A DNA stretch of 64,000 bases from Clavibacter michiganensis subsp. insidiosus (GCF_002240565.1 NZ_MZMO01000001.1:2542001-2606000); one strand, 5' to 3'. Counted from the first letter of the stretch, positions 28,692 through 37,698 are shown. Notes: a model not told the origin generated them from the sequence alone. Numbers and translations: made by a program.

Positions 28692-29486
28692 TCAGCCGCG
28701 CTGCCAGGGCTGCGTGTCGTCCGGCCACACGGAGCGGGCCTCGTCCTGCTGCCGCCAGGACGGGTCGCCCGGCCGGCCGCGGCGCGACTCCTCCTGGCGG
28801 CGCCGCTCGGCCACCATGTTCGCGTTCTCCTCCATGAGGTCCTGCAGCGCCTGGACGACGAGCACCGCGGAGGGCACGTCCCGGAGCACGACGGGCGACT
28901 CGAGGCCGGCGTTGATCGTGACGTGGCCGCTGCGGTGCAGGTGCTGCAGGGGGCCGCGGCGGAGGGTGACGTCGTACCCGCGCGAGTGCAGCAGCTCCTG
29001 CCGGGTGCGCACGAAGAACCCGTGCGAGACGATGAGGCGCCGCGTCGTCACCGTGTAGCGGCGGTTCAGCCAGACCAGCACGGGCAGCAGCGTGACGAAG
29101 ACCGCGACGCCGGCGAGCGACACGAGGAGCAGCGCGTTCTCCCACGGCTCCGGGAACCAGCCGCCGAAGTACCCGCCCGTGAGGCAGATCGCGAGGAGCA
29201 GCAGCACCGGAAGGGTCAGCGCGCGGCCGTGCGGCCGGAGGCGGACGAGGACGCGCTCGGGATCCGCGGCCGCGACCTGCGTGGTCGGCGCGGCGGGCGG
29301 GGCGGCGGGTCGGCCGAGGCGCGGATCCACGTCGTGCGACGAGGTCAGGCGACCGGCGCCGTCCTCGGCGACGCGACGGCGCTCCTCCTTCTCGGCCTTG
29401 CGGCGGGCCCGGCGGCCGCCGCGGACGGGGAGCGCCCGCCCGCCCTCTCCGGGTGCGTACCGCTCTGTGTCACCCGTGTGCGCCAT
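28692..29486 (-). CDS. Membrane protein with bacterial PH domain
   Basis: A 264-residue protein with a charged, disordered N-terminal 70 residues and two hydrophobic segments (about 92-110 and 120-140). A bacterial pleckstrin-homology-like domain follows, starting NRRYTVTTRRLIVSHGFFVRTRQELL with the continuation VTLRRGPLQHLHRSGHVTI. This is the usual bPH2 layout of actinobacterial membrane proteins; their function is not established. The C-terminal 45 residues are Arg/Gln-rich and probably cytoplasmic. It lies 3 bases downstream of birA, so it is likely co-transcribed with it. No enzymatic motif is visible. Confidence 0.75.
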   Translation of the reverse strand: MAHTGDTERYAPGEGGRALPVRGGRRARRKAEKEERRRVAEDGAGRLTSSHDVDPRLGRPAAPPAAPTTQVAAADPERVLVRLRPHGRALTLPVLLLLAICLTGGYFGGWFPEPWENALLLVSLAGVAVFVTLLPVLVWLNRRYTVTTRRLIVSHGFFVRTRQELLHSRGYDVTLRRGPLQHLHRSGHVTINAGLESPVVLRDVPSAVLVVQALQDLMEENANMVAERRRQEESRRGRPGDPSWRQQDEARSVWPDDTQPWQRG

Positions 29487-29489
29487 GCC

Positions 29490-30272
29490 TCATTGATACC
29501 GCAGATGCGTCACGTCCCCGGCGGCGACAGACGTCACGGCCGGATCCCCGGCGGACTCCACGGTGAGCCGCCCGTCGTCGTCGACCCCGGTGGCGCGCCC
29601 GAGGAGCTCGCCGCCGCCCGGCAGCTCGACGCGGACGTCGCGGCCGATGGTGGCGCACGTGCGGGCCAGCTCGTCGACGAGCCCCGCGGCGCGCGCGTCG
29701 CCGTCGGCCTCCACCCAGGCCAGGTACCGGGCGCGGAACGCCCGGAGGTAGGCGGCCAGGACGGCGTCCACGTCCGGATCCGGCACGCCGGCCAGCCGCA
29801 CCGACGTCGAGGTGGGCGTCGGCAGCTCGGCCTCCTCGAGCGTGAGGTTGAGGCCCGTGCCCACCAGCATGCGGCCGGGCGCGACGAGCTCGCCGAGGAT
29901 CCCCGACACCTTCCGCCCGTCCACGTGCACGTCGTTCGGCCACTTGAGCGTCACCTCGGCGGGCGCCGGCACGACGTCACGCAGGGTCGCGACGAGCGCG
30001 AGCCCGGCCACGAGGGGCAGCCACCCGGGGTCGAGGTCCGCGCGCCCGGGGACGCAGAGCACGCTCACCGCGAGGGTGCGCCCGGGCGGCGCCACCCAGA
30101 CGCGGCCGCGACGGCCGCGTCCCGCCGTCTGGTCGAGGGTGAGCACGACGGATCCGTCGGGCCACCCGGCGGGATCCGCGGACGCCCGCCGGGACAGCTC
30201 GTCGTTGGTGGATCCCGCGCGGTCCAGGGCGAGGAGGCGCGGGGCGGCGAGGCGGCTGAGCGGGAGGTCCAT
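29490..30272 (-). CDS. birA: Biotin--[acetyl-CoA carboxylase] ligase (monofunctional)
   Basis: Attaches biotin to the carboxylase alpha subunit through biotinyl-AMP. The 260-residue protein has STNDEL near the start, [11 protein letters not shown] (the nucleotide/biotin-binding loop), and [18 protein letters not shown], all signature segments. VGTGLNLTL follows and a small C-terminal domain ends the protein. There is no N-terminal helix-turn-helix, so it should not act as the bio-operon repressor. It is divergent from the acyl-CoA carboxylase beta gene, with 107 bases between, and both starts look leaderless. The alpha subunit that carries the target lysine is at 38.3 kb. Confidence 0.94.
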   Translation of the reverse strand: MDLPLSRLAAPRLLALDRAGSTNDELSRRASADPAGWPDGSVVLTLDQTAGRGRRGRVWVAPPGRTLAVSVLCVPGRADLDPGWLPLVAGLALVATLRDVVPAPAEVTLKWPNDVHVDGRKVSGILGELVAPGRMLVGTGLNLTLEEAELPTPTSTSVRLAGVPDPDVDAVLAAYLRAFRARYLAWVEADGDARAAGLVDELARTCATIGRDVRVELPGGGELLGRATGVDDDGRLTVESAGDPAVTSVAAGDVTHLRYQ

Positions 30273-30278
30273 GCCGTC

Positions 30279-30284
30279 ACCGTA
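30279..30284 (-). promoter_or_regulatory. Leaderless-type -10 box of birA (TACGGT)
   Basis: TACGGT on the minus strand, 6 bases before ATG 30272; no Shine-Dalgarno sequence lies between. Confidence 0.4.
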
Positions 30285-30366
30285 CCGAGCGGATCAGGAG
30301 GACACCGCACCCCGGACGCGCCGTCTTCTGTGCGTGGTCCACAAGAGCGGGGCACGCACCCGCCGG

Positions 30367-30372
30367 TACAGT
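30367..30372 (+). promoter_or_regulatory. Leaderless-type -10 box of the carboxylase beta gene (TACAGT)
   Basis: TACAGT in the context GCCGGTACAGT, 7 bases before GTG 30380. Confidence 0.45.
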
Positions 30373-30379
30373 GAGGCGG

Positions 30380-31993
30380 GTGACTGCACACGAGCCAGAC
30401 GAGGACGCCGGCGCCCCGGACATGTACACGACCGCAGGCAAGCTCGCCGACCTGAAGAGGCGCTACCACGAGGCCGTCACCGCGAGCGGCGAGGCCGCCA
30501 TCGAGAAGCAGCACGCGCGCGGCAAGATGACCGCCCGCGAGCGCATCGACCAGCTGCTCGACCACGGGTCGTTCGTCGAGCTCGACGAGTTCGTCCGCCA
30601 CCGCACCCACGCGTTCGGCATGGACGCGAAGCGGCCCTACGGCGACTCCGTCGTCACGGGCACGGGCGCCATCAACGGCCGCCAGGTCGCCGTGTACTCG
30701 CAGGACTTCACGATCTTCGGCGGATCCCTCGGCGAGGTCGCGGGCGAGAAGATCATCAAGGTCATGGAGCTCGCCATCAAGACGGGCGTCCCCATCATCG
30801 GCATCCTCGACTCGGGCGGCGCCCGCATCCAGGAGGGCGTGGTCGCGCTCGGCAAGTACGGCGAGATCTTCCGCCTCAACACGCGCGCGTCGGGCGTCAT
30901 CCCGCAGATCTCGCTCATCATGGGCCCGGCCGCGGGCGGGGCCGTCTACTCCCCCGCGCTCACCGACTTCGTGATCATGGTCGACAAGACCAGCCACATG
31001 TTCGTCACCGGCCCCGACGTGATCAAGACCGTCACGGGCGAGGAGGTCGGCTTCGAGGAGCTCGGCGGCGCCCTCACCCACAACAAGGTCTCGGGCGTCG
31101 CGCACTACCTCGCGAGCGACGAGGACGACGCGCTGGACTACGCGCGCACGCTGCTCGGCTTCCTGCCGGACAACAACCTGGCCGAGCTGCCGGAGTTCCC
31201 CCGGACGGTGGACCTCGAGATGACGGCGCGCGACCACGAGCTCGACACGGTCATCCCGGACAGCCCGAACCAGCCGTACGACATGAAGACGGTCATCGAG
31301 CGCATCGTCGACGACGGCGAGTTCCTGGAGACCCAGCCGCTGTTCGCGCCGAACATCATCGTCGGGTTCGCGCGCGTCGAGGGCCGCTCGGTCGGCATCG
31401 TCGCCAACCAGCCGAACGCGATGGCGGGCACGCTCAACATCGAGGCGGGCGAGAAGGCCAGCCGCTTCGTGCGGTTCTGCGACGCGTTCTCCATCCCGAT
31501 CCTCACGCTCGTCGACGTGCCCGGGTACCTGCCCGGCACCGAGCAGGAGTGGACGGGCGTCATCCGCCGCGGCGCGAAGCTCCTGTACGCGTACGCCGAG
31601 GCGACCGTGCCGCTCGTCACGGTCATCACGCGGAAGGCCTACGGCGGCGCGTACATCGTGATGGGATCCAAGCAGCTGGGCGCCGACATCAACCTCGCGT
31701 GGCCCACGGCCGAGATCGCGGTGATGGGCGGCCAGGGCGCCGTCAACATCCTCTACCGCGGCGAGATCAAGGGCGCCGAGCAGGCCGGCGAGGACGTCGC
31801 GGCGGTGCGCACGAGGCTCGCCAACGAGTACACGTACAACGTCGCGAGCCCGTTCCTCGCGGCGGAGCGCGGCGAGCTCGACAACGTCATCCAGCCGGCC
31901 GCCACGCGCGCGTCGGTCGTCAAGGCCCTGCGGGCGCTGCGCACCAAGCGCGCGAGCCTGCCGCCGAAGAAGCACGGGAACATCCCGCTGTGA
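30380..31993 (+). CDS. accD: Acyl-CoA carboxylase beta (carboxyltransferase) subunit
   Basis: Transfers carboxyl from carboxybiotin to acetyl- or propionyl-CoA, supplying malonyl- or methylmalonyl-CoA. About 537 residues with fused N- and C-terminal carboxyltransferase halves. [15 protein letters not shown] is the start signature; [25 protein letters not shown] and [12 protein letters not shown] form the first oxyanion region. [31 protein letters not shown] and [11 protein letters not shown] form the second. GTG 30380 is chosen from the -10 box 7 bases upstream; an in-frame GTG at 30371 overlaps that box. The epsilon subunit overlaps the stop. Substrate choice between acetyl- and propionyl-CoA is not resolved. 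Confidence 0.94.
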   Translation: MTAHEPDEDAGAPDMYTTAGKLADLKRRYHEAVTASGEAAIEKQHARGKMTARERIDQLLDHGSFVELDEFVRHRTHAFGMDAKRPYGDSVVTGTGAINGRQVAVYSQDFTIFGGSLGEVAGEKIIKVMELAIKTGVPIIGILDSGGARIQEGVVALGKYGEIFRLNTRASGVIPQISLIMGPAAGGAVYSPALTDFVIMVDKTSHMFVTGPDVIKTVTGEEVGFEELGGALTHNKVSGVAHYLASDEDDALDYARTLLGFLPDNNLAELPEFPRTVDLEMTARDHELDTVIPDSPNQPYDMKTVIERIVDDGEFLETQPLFAPNIIVGFARVEGRSVGIVANQPNAMAGTLNIEAGEKASRFVRFCDAFSIPILTLVDVPGYLPGTEQEWTGVIRRGAKLLYAYAEATVPLVTVITRKAYGGAYIVMGSKQLGADINLAWPTAEIAVMGGQGAVNILYRGEIKGAEQAGEDVAAVRTRLANEYTYNVASPFLAAERGELDNVIQPAATRASVVKALRALRTKRASLPPKKHGNIPL

Positions 31994-32223
31994 GCGACGC
32001 CCGCGGATCGGCGGACGCCGCGCTCGGCGGCTTCCGCGTCCTCGGCGGCTCCCCCACCGAGGAGGAGCTCGCCGCCGCCACGGCGGTCATCGCGGCGCTG
32101 GCGGCCCAGCCCGCCGCCGAGCAGCCCGCGCGCCGCGCGCCGGACGCGTGGCAGCGCTCGCAGCGCGGCGTCCGCGGCACGCTCGTGCCGGGTCCCGGTC
32201 GCTGGCGCGGCTTCTCCGGCTGA
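31990..32223 (+). CDS. accE: Acyl-CoA carboxylase epsilon subunit
   Basis: A 77-residue protein overlapping the beta-subunit stop by 4 bases (GTGA). [23 protein letters not shown] near residues 15-37 is the conserved part of the small epsilon subunits that stimulate actinobacterial acyl-CoA carboxylases. The C-terminal [10 protein letters not shown] and WRGFSG are also typical of the family. Too short and compositionally biased for automated confidence, but position and motif agree. It is followed by a set of hairpins shared with the convergent operon. Confidence 0.85.
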   Translation: MSDARGSADAALGGFRVLGGSPTEEELAAATAVIAALAAQPAAEQPARRAPDAWQRSQRGVRGTLVPGPGRWRGFSG

Positions 32224-32327
32224 CCCGGTCCGCGGCGTCCCGCGGGCGCGCCCGTCCCCGACCGTGTCCTCGCAAATGACGACTTGGCGCGTCCCTCTCG
32301 TTCCGTGAGACTCGTCGTGCTGGGGGG

Positions 32328-32340
32328 CCCGCATCGCGGG
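32328..32340. repeat. Small hairpin CCCGC-ATC-GCGGG
   Basis: Five-base perfect arms with a 3-base loop; first member of a row of hairpins in the 271-base gap between two convergent operons. Confidence 0.5.
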
Positions 32341-32351
32341 TCAGCCAACAC

Positions 32352-32384
32352 GGCGTCGTCGATCTGTGGTGAGCAGACGACGCC
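32352..32384. repeat. Inverted repeat, 9-base arms
   Basis: GGCGTCGTC at 32352-32360 is exactly complementary to 32376-32384, loop 15 bases. Part of the hairpin row between accE and the kinase-partner gene. Confidence 0.6.
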
Positions 32385-32394
32385 AGGGGGCGGA

Positions 32395-32423
32395 TCATCC
32401 CGATGCTCGGGTCGTCGGGATGA
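32395..32423. repeat. Inverted repeat, 9-base arms
   Basis: TCATCCCGA at 32395-32403 pairs with TCGGGATGA at 32415-32423, loop 11 bases. Directly precedes the long terminator-like stem. Confidence 0.6.
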
Positions 32424-32426
32424 CCG

Positions 32427-32473
32427 GAGAGGCGCGGGGGCGGTCGGTGCAGGCACCGGCCCCCGCGCCTCTC
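32427..32473. terminator. Strong bidirectional terminator hairpin
   Basis: Perfect 15-base stem (GAGAGGCGCGGGGGC at 32427-32441 with its complement at 32459-32473) and a 17-base loop that itself can pair GGTGC with GCACC. It serves accDE from the left and the two-component operon from the right. No T-run, as common in high-GC genomes. Confidence 0.75.
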
Positions 32474-32494
32474 AGCATCAGCGCCGGCGGTGCC

Positions 32495-33517
32495 TCACGT
32501 GCGCGGGCGCGGGATCTCCAACCACAGGTCGACCTCGTCGTCCAGGTCGTCGCTGCCCAGGAGGCTCGCGCTGCCGTCGCCCGCGACGCTGAGGCCGACG
32601 ACGGTGATCGCCGTGTCGGATCCCTCGGGCACCGTCCGGGCGATGATCTTGTCCGCCCGCGTGTCCCGCACGGCCGCGGCCAACCGGTCGAGCACGACGT
32701 CGCGCGTGGCGTCGTCGAGGTCGTCGATGCCGCCCTCGTCGAGGAGCGTGACGACCGTCCCGCGCCGGCGGGCGAGCATGACCTGCTCGCGGACGGCGTC
32801 GTTGAGGAGCGTGCGCCCGCGGATCTCGTCGCGGATCGCGCCCTCGAGGTAGAGGCACTCCTGCCGCTCCTCCGGGGAGAGGTCGCCGCCCGTCTCCACG
32901 ATGCGCCGGAGCATGGGGACCGCCATGCGGCTCGTCTGGCGGAGCCGGAACTGCCGCTCGTAGAGGTGCGCCTCCTGCGCGGCCTGCCAGTCCGCCGCCT
33001 CGCGCTCGGCGCGGTGGAACTGCCGGGCGTCGCGCGCGGCCTTGGCGAGCGCGTGCGCGAGGACGTGCGAGACGGCGACCCACAGCGCGCTGCCGGTGAC
33101 GCCGTAGGCGACGAGACCCGCCGGCCCGCCCCAGAGCACCGTCTGGACCGCCAGGATGACGATGCCCGACCAGGCGAAGCCCTGGCGACGGCGGGCGGAC
33201 GTGATGGTCATCAGCGTCCCGACGGCGGCGACGTGCCACGTGGTGAAGGGCACGAGGGGGCCGGGCGCGAGCTGGCTCGTCACCAGGACGGGCACGACCG
33301 TCGCCACGGCGAGGTTGAACGACGCGAGCCACACGGGCATGACCGTCGGGCTCGTCGGCCAGAGGCTCATGAGCGTGGCGACGAGGTAGAGCGCGACGGC
33401 GACGAGCGTGACGGCCGGATCCGCGGGGGCGGAGATCGCGACGAGCGCGAGCACCACGTGGTACGCCGAGAAGAGGGCGGCGAGGCCGAGCACGATCGAG
33501 CGCGGGACGACGATCAC
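32495..33517 (-). CDS. Degenerate sensor-kinase-like membrane protein, partner of the two-component system
   Basis: A 340-residue protein with about six hydrophobic segments in residues 1-165. A charged helical region follows (HRAEREAADWQAAQEAHLYE), then RRIVETGGDLSPEERQECLYLEGAIRDEIRGR. That last stretch resembles the segment before the ATPase domain in NarL-type sensor kinases, but I find no phospho-acceptor His box, no Asn box and no glycine boxes. It may be a regulator or decoy for the kinase encoded upstream. GTG 33517 overlaps the kinase stop by 4 bases (GTGA), so the two are made together. Function beyond that is unknown; it could also bind a ligand through its membrane domain. Confidence 0.7.
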   Translation of the reverse strand: MIVVPRSIVLGLAALFSAYHVVLALVAISAPADPAVTLVAVALYLVATLMSLWPTSPTVMPVWLASFNLAVATVVPVLVTSQLAPGPLVPFTTWHVAAVGTLMTITSARRRQGFAWSGIVILAVQTVLWGGPAGLVAYGVTGSALWVAVSHVLAHALAKAARDARQFHRAEREAADWQAAQEAHLYERQFRLRQTSRMAVPMLRRIVETGGDLSPEERQECLYLEGAIRDEIRGRTLLNDAVREQVMLARRRGTVVTLLDEGGIDDLDDATRDVVLDRLAAAVRDTRADKIIARTVPEGSDTAITVVGLSVAGDGSASLLGSDDLDDEVDLWLEIPRPRT

Positions 33518-34860
33518 CGGTCGCCCCTCTCGCGGTCCTGCCGGTCCGGCGGGGGCGCGTCGGGGTCCCCGGGGAGGAAGGGGACCTCGGGCGCGGCGGC
33601 GTCGTCCGGGGCGGGCCAGCGGATCCGCACGGCCGTGCCCTCCCCCGGTGCCGACTCGATGGTCACGAGCCCGCCGGCCTGCGCGACGCGCTCCTTGATG
33701 GAGACGCGGAGCCCGAGGCGCTCGGTGGGGATGCGGCGCTGGTCGAAGCCGGCGCCGTCGTCGACCACGTCGATCGCGACCCCCTCGTCGCCGTGGCCCG
33801 AGATGACGAGCATGCGCGTGATGGTCTCGGCCGAGGTGCCGGCGTGCTGGAGGCTGTTCATCATCGCCTGCACCGCCGCGGAGTAGATGGCCTCGGCGGT
33901 GGCCACCGGGACCGTGCGCGCGCCGAGGTCGCGCGTCTCGAGGACGAACGGCGCGGAGAGCGCGGAGGCGGCGTCGACGATGCGCTTCGCGACGGCGCGC
34001 AGGGGCACCGAGGCGTCGTCGTCGGTGCCCTGCTCGGCCGCGGCCAGGTGCCCCATCGCGTTGGCGGCCATCGTGGCGGCGAGCGTGCGGGCGGCCGGAT
34101 CCACGGTGCGGGCCGCCGAGAGCAGGGTCGTGAGGACGCTGTCGTGCACGATCGCGTCGACCTGCACGCGCTCCACCTCCGTGGCGTGCTGCCGCACCGC
34201 GTGCGAGTAGCGCGTCAGCGCCGTGCCCTGCGCCCAGTCGACGCCGAGGGCCGCCTGGCGGAGCACCGTGACGATCATGAGGACCGACCCGCCGAGGATG
34301 ATCGAGTAGAGGACCTGCAGGAACGAGTCGAGCGGCGTGATGACGCCGTGGCGGAGCACCACCTCGAGGAAGCCGAGCCCGAGCGGCACCGCGCCGGTGT
34401 AGATCACGGCGATCCAGAGGCGGAAGGCCATCGCCGCGCACGTCGTCGCGACCGTGAGCTCCTGGTAGAGGAACGGCTGCGGGACGGTCGCGAGGGCCTC
34501 GGGGACGATCGCGAACGGCCAGGTCGCGAGCGCGAGGACGAAGACCAGGGCGACGGTGGCGTGCGCGGGCACGACCCCGCGGCGGATCACGCCGGCGACG
34601 CACGTCCAGACGAGGCTGCCGAAGAACACGATGAGGAAGGCGATGCTCCAGGCCGGGCGCATCGCGTCCAGCTGCCCGCTGATGACCTGCAGCGACTGCA
34701 GGGCGAAGAGGAGCCCGAAGGCGCCGGCGCCGCGACCGAGGATCGTCTCGATGCGGGCGAGGCTGATGGGGTTGTCGGGGGTCCGCGGCGGGGCGCCGGC
34801 GAGGGCGCGCGTCACGGGAGCCGCGGAGGGCGGCGCGCTGGCCGGAGGCCTAGCGGCCAT
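33514..34860 (-). CDS. Sensor histidine kinase, NarL/DesK type
   Basis: A 448-residue membrane kinase. Roughly six hydrophobic segments lie in residues 45-205. The dimerisation helix has VDAIVHDSVLTTLL with the phospho-acceptor His at 239. The ATPase domain has AVQAMMNSLQHAG (Asn 335), VVDDGAGFD (367-373) and a second glycine box near GLRVSIKERVAQAGG. The tail is Pro/Asp-rich. It overlaps the response-regulator gene by 11 bases and the degenerate partner by 4, forming one translational unit of three. The signal sensed is not evident; there is no large extracytoplasmic domain, so membrane state or a small lipophilic ligand is possible (inference). Confidence 0.9.
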   Translation of the reverse strand: MAARPPASAPPSAAPVTRALAGAPPRTPDNPISLARIETILGRGAGAFGLLFALQSLQVISGQLDAMRPAWSIAFLIVFFGSLVWTCVAGVIRRGVVPAHATVALVFVLALATWPFAIVPEALATVPQPFLYQELTVATTCAAMAFRLWIAVIYTGAVPLGLGFLEVVLRHGVITPLDSFLQVLYSIILGGSVLMIVTVLRQAALGVDWAQGTALTRYSHAVRQHATEVERVQVDAIVHDSVLTTLLSAARTVDPAARTLAATMAANAMGHLAAAEQGTDDDASVPLRAVAKRIVDAASALSAPFVLETRDLGARTVPVATAEAIYSAAVQAMMNSLQHAGTSAETITRMLVISGHGDEGVAIDVVDDGAGFDQRRIPTERLGLRVSIKERVAQAGGLVTIESAPGEGTAVRIRWPAPDDAAAPEVPFLPGDPDAPPPDRQDRERGDR

Positions 34861-35554
34861 CGCCGCCGTCCTGGTCCAGTCCCGGGAGGATGCCGTCCTC
34901 CACGGCGCGGCGGAGCAGGTCGACCTTGGTGGGAGCGGGGCGGCCGACCTCGACGTACTTCACGCGGATCCGGTCGAGGTACTCGCGCGCCGTGCTGTTC
35001 GCGATGCCCAGCTGCTGCGCGACGAGCTTGAGCGGCAGGCCGGAGGCGTACAGGTGCAGCACGTCGCGCTCGCGACGGCCGAGCTGGGCCTTCGCGAAGT
35101 CGCGGTCGGCGTCGATCGCGGTGGCCCACTCGAGGTTGTTGAGCACGTCGCCGCGGGCGACGGTGGCGACGGCCGCCATCACGGTCTGCGTGGCCGACGA
35201 CTTGGGGATCACGCCCGCCGCCCCCGCGGCGAGCGCCTCGCGGACGCTCGCGACGCGGTCGGCGATGCTGTGGACGAGCACCGCGGCGCCCGTGCCCTGC
35301 GCGGCCTTGACGTTGTCGGTGACGGAGGAGCCGTCCCCCAGGGAGAGGTCGAGGACGACCACGTCGCACTCCCGGCCCACCAGGCCCTCGACGAGCTCGC
35401 GGGCGTTCGCGGCGGCGAGGATGAACTCGTACCCGGCGTCGAGGCACGCGGCCTTGAGGCCGAGCCGCACCGACTCGTGGTCGTCGACGACGGCGACGCG
35501 GACGGGCGGGAGGCTCTCCGCCACCGGATCGGATCCCTGCGTTGTCTCGGTCAT
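34850..35554 (-). CDS. LuxR/NarL-type response regulator
   Basis: A 234-residue regulator. The receiver domain begins VRVAVVDDHESVRLGL with the acidic pair at 24-25, and VVVLDLSLGD puts the phospho-acceptor Asp at about 69; the conserved Lys is in GVIPKSS. The C-terminal helix-turn-helix LGRRERDVLHLYASGLPLKLVAQQLGIANST departs somewhat from the standard LuxR motif. ATG 35554 is chosen because AGGGGGA lies 6-12 bases upstream; an in-frame start at 35608 would overlap the likely promoter. First gene of the three-gene signalling operon. Confidence 0.9.
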   Translation of the reverse strand: MTETTQGSDPVAESLPPVRVAVVDDHESVRLGLKAACLDAGYEFILAAANARELVEGLVGRECDVVVLDLSLGDGSSVTDNVKAAQGTGAAVLVHSIADRVASVREALAAGAAGVIPKSSATQTVMAAVATVARGDVLNNLEWATAIDADRDFAKAQLGRRERDVLHLYASGLPLKLVAQQLGIANSTAREYLDRIRVKYVEVGRPAPTKVDLLRRAVEDGILPGLDQDGGDGR

Positions 35555-35606
35555 CCGGGTCCCCCTCGTCGCGTGGCGCCGTCGCTCTCCGACTGCCTCC
35601 TCGCCC

Positions 35607-35612
35607 ACTGTA
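35607..35612 (-). promoter_or_regulatory. Candidate -10 box of the two-component operon
   Basis: TACAGT (context GATACAGT) on the minus strand, 52 bases before ATG 35554. Confidence 0.35.
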
Positions 35613-35653
35613 TCGCCCGGCTGCCGCGTCCCCTCGGCGGCGGATGCCGCAGG

Positions 35654-36901
35654 TCAGGAGGCGGCGGGCACCAGCACGGCCACGCTCTCGACGTGGTGGG
35701 TGTGCGGGAAGAGGTCGAACGAGCGCACCGAGCGGAGCTCGTAGCCGCGCTCGGCGAAGAGCGCCACGTCGCGGGCCAGGGCGACGGGATCGCACGCCAC
35801 GTAGACGACCTGCGCCGGGTGCAGCTCCGCGAGCGCGTCGACGACGGGCTTCTTCGCGCCCGCGCGCGGCGGGTCGAGCACGACGGTCGCGCCCTGGAGG
35901 CGGCGCCGCTCGGCGGGGCTCGCCTCGCGCGCCAGCTTCTGCAGGTAGCGGTCGACGCGCGACGTGAGGGACGCGGCGCCCACCCACTCCGCCAGGTTGT
36001 CGCCGGCGAACTCGGTGGCGACCTCGTCGCTCTCGACGCTCGTGATCCGCGTGGTGTCGCCGAAGCGGTCGCCCACGGCGGCGGCCAGGAGCCCCACGCC
36101 CCCGTAGAGGTCGAGGTTGGCGGCGCGCGGGTCGAAGAGGGCCTCGTCGATGGAGGACTGCACGGCGTCGTACAGCGTCTCGGCCGCCCGGCGGTGCACC
36201 TGCCAGAAGCCGCCGGCCTCCAGCTTGAACTCGCGGTCGCGGACCCGCTCCGTGATGGTGTCGCGGCGCTGCGCCTTGCCGTCGATGAGGAGCATGCGGA
36301 CGTGGCCGTCGGCGGGGGCGACGAGGTCGATCCCCTCGACGCCGGGGAAGCGCTGGCCGAAGGGCGCGGCGCCGTTGACGCCGGCGGTGGCGAGCGGCAG
36401 CGACGTGACGGGGATCACGCGGTGCGAGCGCGAGGCGTACGGGCCGACGACGCCGTCGTCGCCGACGTGCAGGCTGACGCGCGTGCGCCAGCCCAGGCCG
36501 TCGGACTCGTCGTCGCCGGGGAGCGCCTGGACCTGCACGTCGTGGTCGACGTGCGCCATGCGGGAGAGCGAGTCGACGACGACCTGCCGCTTGAGCTCGC
36601 GCTGGTGGGCGAGGCGGACGTGGCCGAGCTCGGCGCCGCCGACGCGGTCCTCGGGGGCGCGGTCGACGGAGGCCTCGGCCCAGACGTGCGGCCGGCGGTG
36701 CGGCGACGCGTCGAGCACCTCGACCGTGTCGGCCCGCCAGAACGACTTCTTGGAGTCCTCCGTGATGCGCGCGCGCACCCGCTCGCCGGGGATCGCGTCC
36801 GAGACGAAGATCACCCGGCCGTCGTGCCGGGCCACGGAGACCCCTCCGTGCGCCATGTTGGTCACGTCCACCTCGACCTCGCGGCCCACCTGCTCACCCA
36901 T
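35654..36901 (-). CDS. TrmA/RlmCD-type RNA (uracil-5) methyltransferase
   Basis: SAM-dependent methyltransferase acting on a uridine of rRNA or tRNA. About 415 residues. An N-terminal TRAM RNA-binding domain (VEVDVTNMAHGGVSVARHDGRVIFV through RARI) is followed by an insert. The Rossmann core has LDLYGGVGLLA, VVLDPPRAGAKKPV and VVYVACDPVALARDV, with the catalytic Cys in ACDP; the C-terminal SFDLFPHTHHVESV is the family signature. Classical iron-sulfur Cys residues in the N-terminal half are not obvious, as in other actinobacterial members. ATG 36901 is preferred over the in-frame start six codons upstream. rRNA versus tRNA target is undecided. Confidence 0.88.
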   Translation of the reverse strand: MGEQVGREVEVDVTNMAHGGVSVARHDGRVIFVSDAIPGERVRARITEDSKKSFWRADTVEVLDASPHRRPHVWAEASVDRAPEDRVGGAELGHVRLAHQRELKRQVVVDSLSRMAHVDHDVQVQALPGDDESDGLGWRTRVSLHVGDDGVVGPYASRSHRVIPVTSLPLATAGVNGAAPFGQRFPGVEGIDLVAPADGHVRMLLIDGKAQRRDTITERVRDREFKLEAGGFWQVHRRAAETLYDAVQSSIDEALFDPRAANLDLYGGVGLLAAAVGDRFGDTTRITSVESDEVATEFAGDNLAEWVGAASLTSRVDRYLQKLAREASPAERRRLQGATVVLDPPRAGAKKPVVDALAELHPAQVVYVACDPVALARDVALFAERGYELRSVRSFDLFPHTHHVESVAVLVPAAS

Positions 36902-37015
36902 GCGGCAACCCTGACACACAAGGAGGCGGCACGATCACACGCGCGACGACCCCGACGCACGCGCGGGACGTCCCCGGGACGCCCGGACGTCCGGCGGGCG
37001 TGCCACCATGTCGGC

Positions 37016-37676
37016 GTGACCACGCGCCTCCACGTCCCCCGCCCGCCTGGCCCTGCTGCGCTCCGCCGGCGTCGAGCCCGTCGTGCTGCCCTCCGACGTC
37101 GACGAGCCCGCCGCGGTCGCGGCCGCCGAGGCGCGCCAGGGCCCGCTCGGCCCCGAGGCCATGGTGCAGCTGCTCGCGCGGGCCAAGGCCGAGGCGGTCG
37201 TCGGGCAGCTCGTCGCCGGCGCGCCGATCACGGGCCTCGTGCTCGGCGGCGACTCGGCCTTCGAGATCGACGGCGTCGTGCACGGCAAGCCCTACACGGT
37301 CGCGCGCGCCACGGAGCGCTGGCTCGCCCAGCGCGGCCGCGAGGGGCGCCTGCACTCCGGCCACTGGCTGATCCAGGTGGCCGACGGCCGCATCGTCCGC
37401 GGGATCGGGCGCGCCGCCGTCGCGGACGTCCGCTTCCGCGCCGACATCACCGACGCCGAGATCGACGCCTACGTCGCGACGGGCGAGCCGCTGCTGGTCG
37501 CCGGGTCGTTCACCATCGACAGCCTGGGCGCCGCCTTCATCGAGCGGATCCAGGGCGACCCGAGCACGGTCGTCGGCCTGTCGCTCCCCACTCTCCGCGC
37601 GCTCGTCCGCGCGCTCGACACGGAGTGGACGGACCTCTGGAACCGACAGGGCGCCGTCGAGGCACGGCTCGTCTGA
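37016..37676 (+). pseudogene. maf: Maf-family nucleotide pyrophosphatase, 5' end frameshifted
   Basis: Maf proteins hydrolyse non-canonical or modified nucleoside triphosphates. The frame 37020-37676 encodes ASTSPARLALLRSAG, GGDSAFEIDG, HGKP, and ADVRFRADITDAEIDAYVATGEPL, a full Maf. However, no ATG, GTG or TTG exists in that frame before GTG 37083, because a TGA stands at 37017. The expected start GTG 37016 (reading MTTRLH) is one base out of frame with the conserved part. Inserting 11 bases, as if lost between two GCCTCCAC copies, would restore MTTRLHLASTSPARL. Starting at 37083 removes the substrate-binding SxSPxR motif. Either a recent inactivation or a sequencing error. Confidence 0.75.
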
Positions 37677-37698
37677 GCGACGAGCGCGCCGACGGGCA

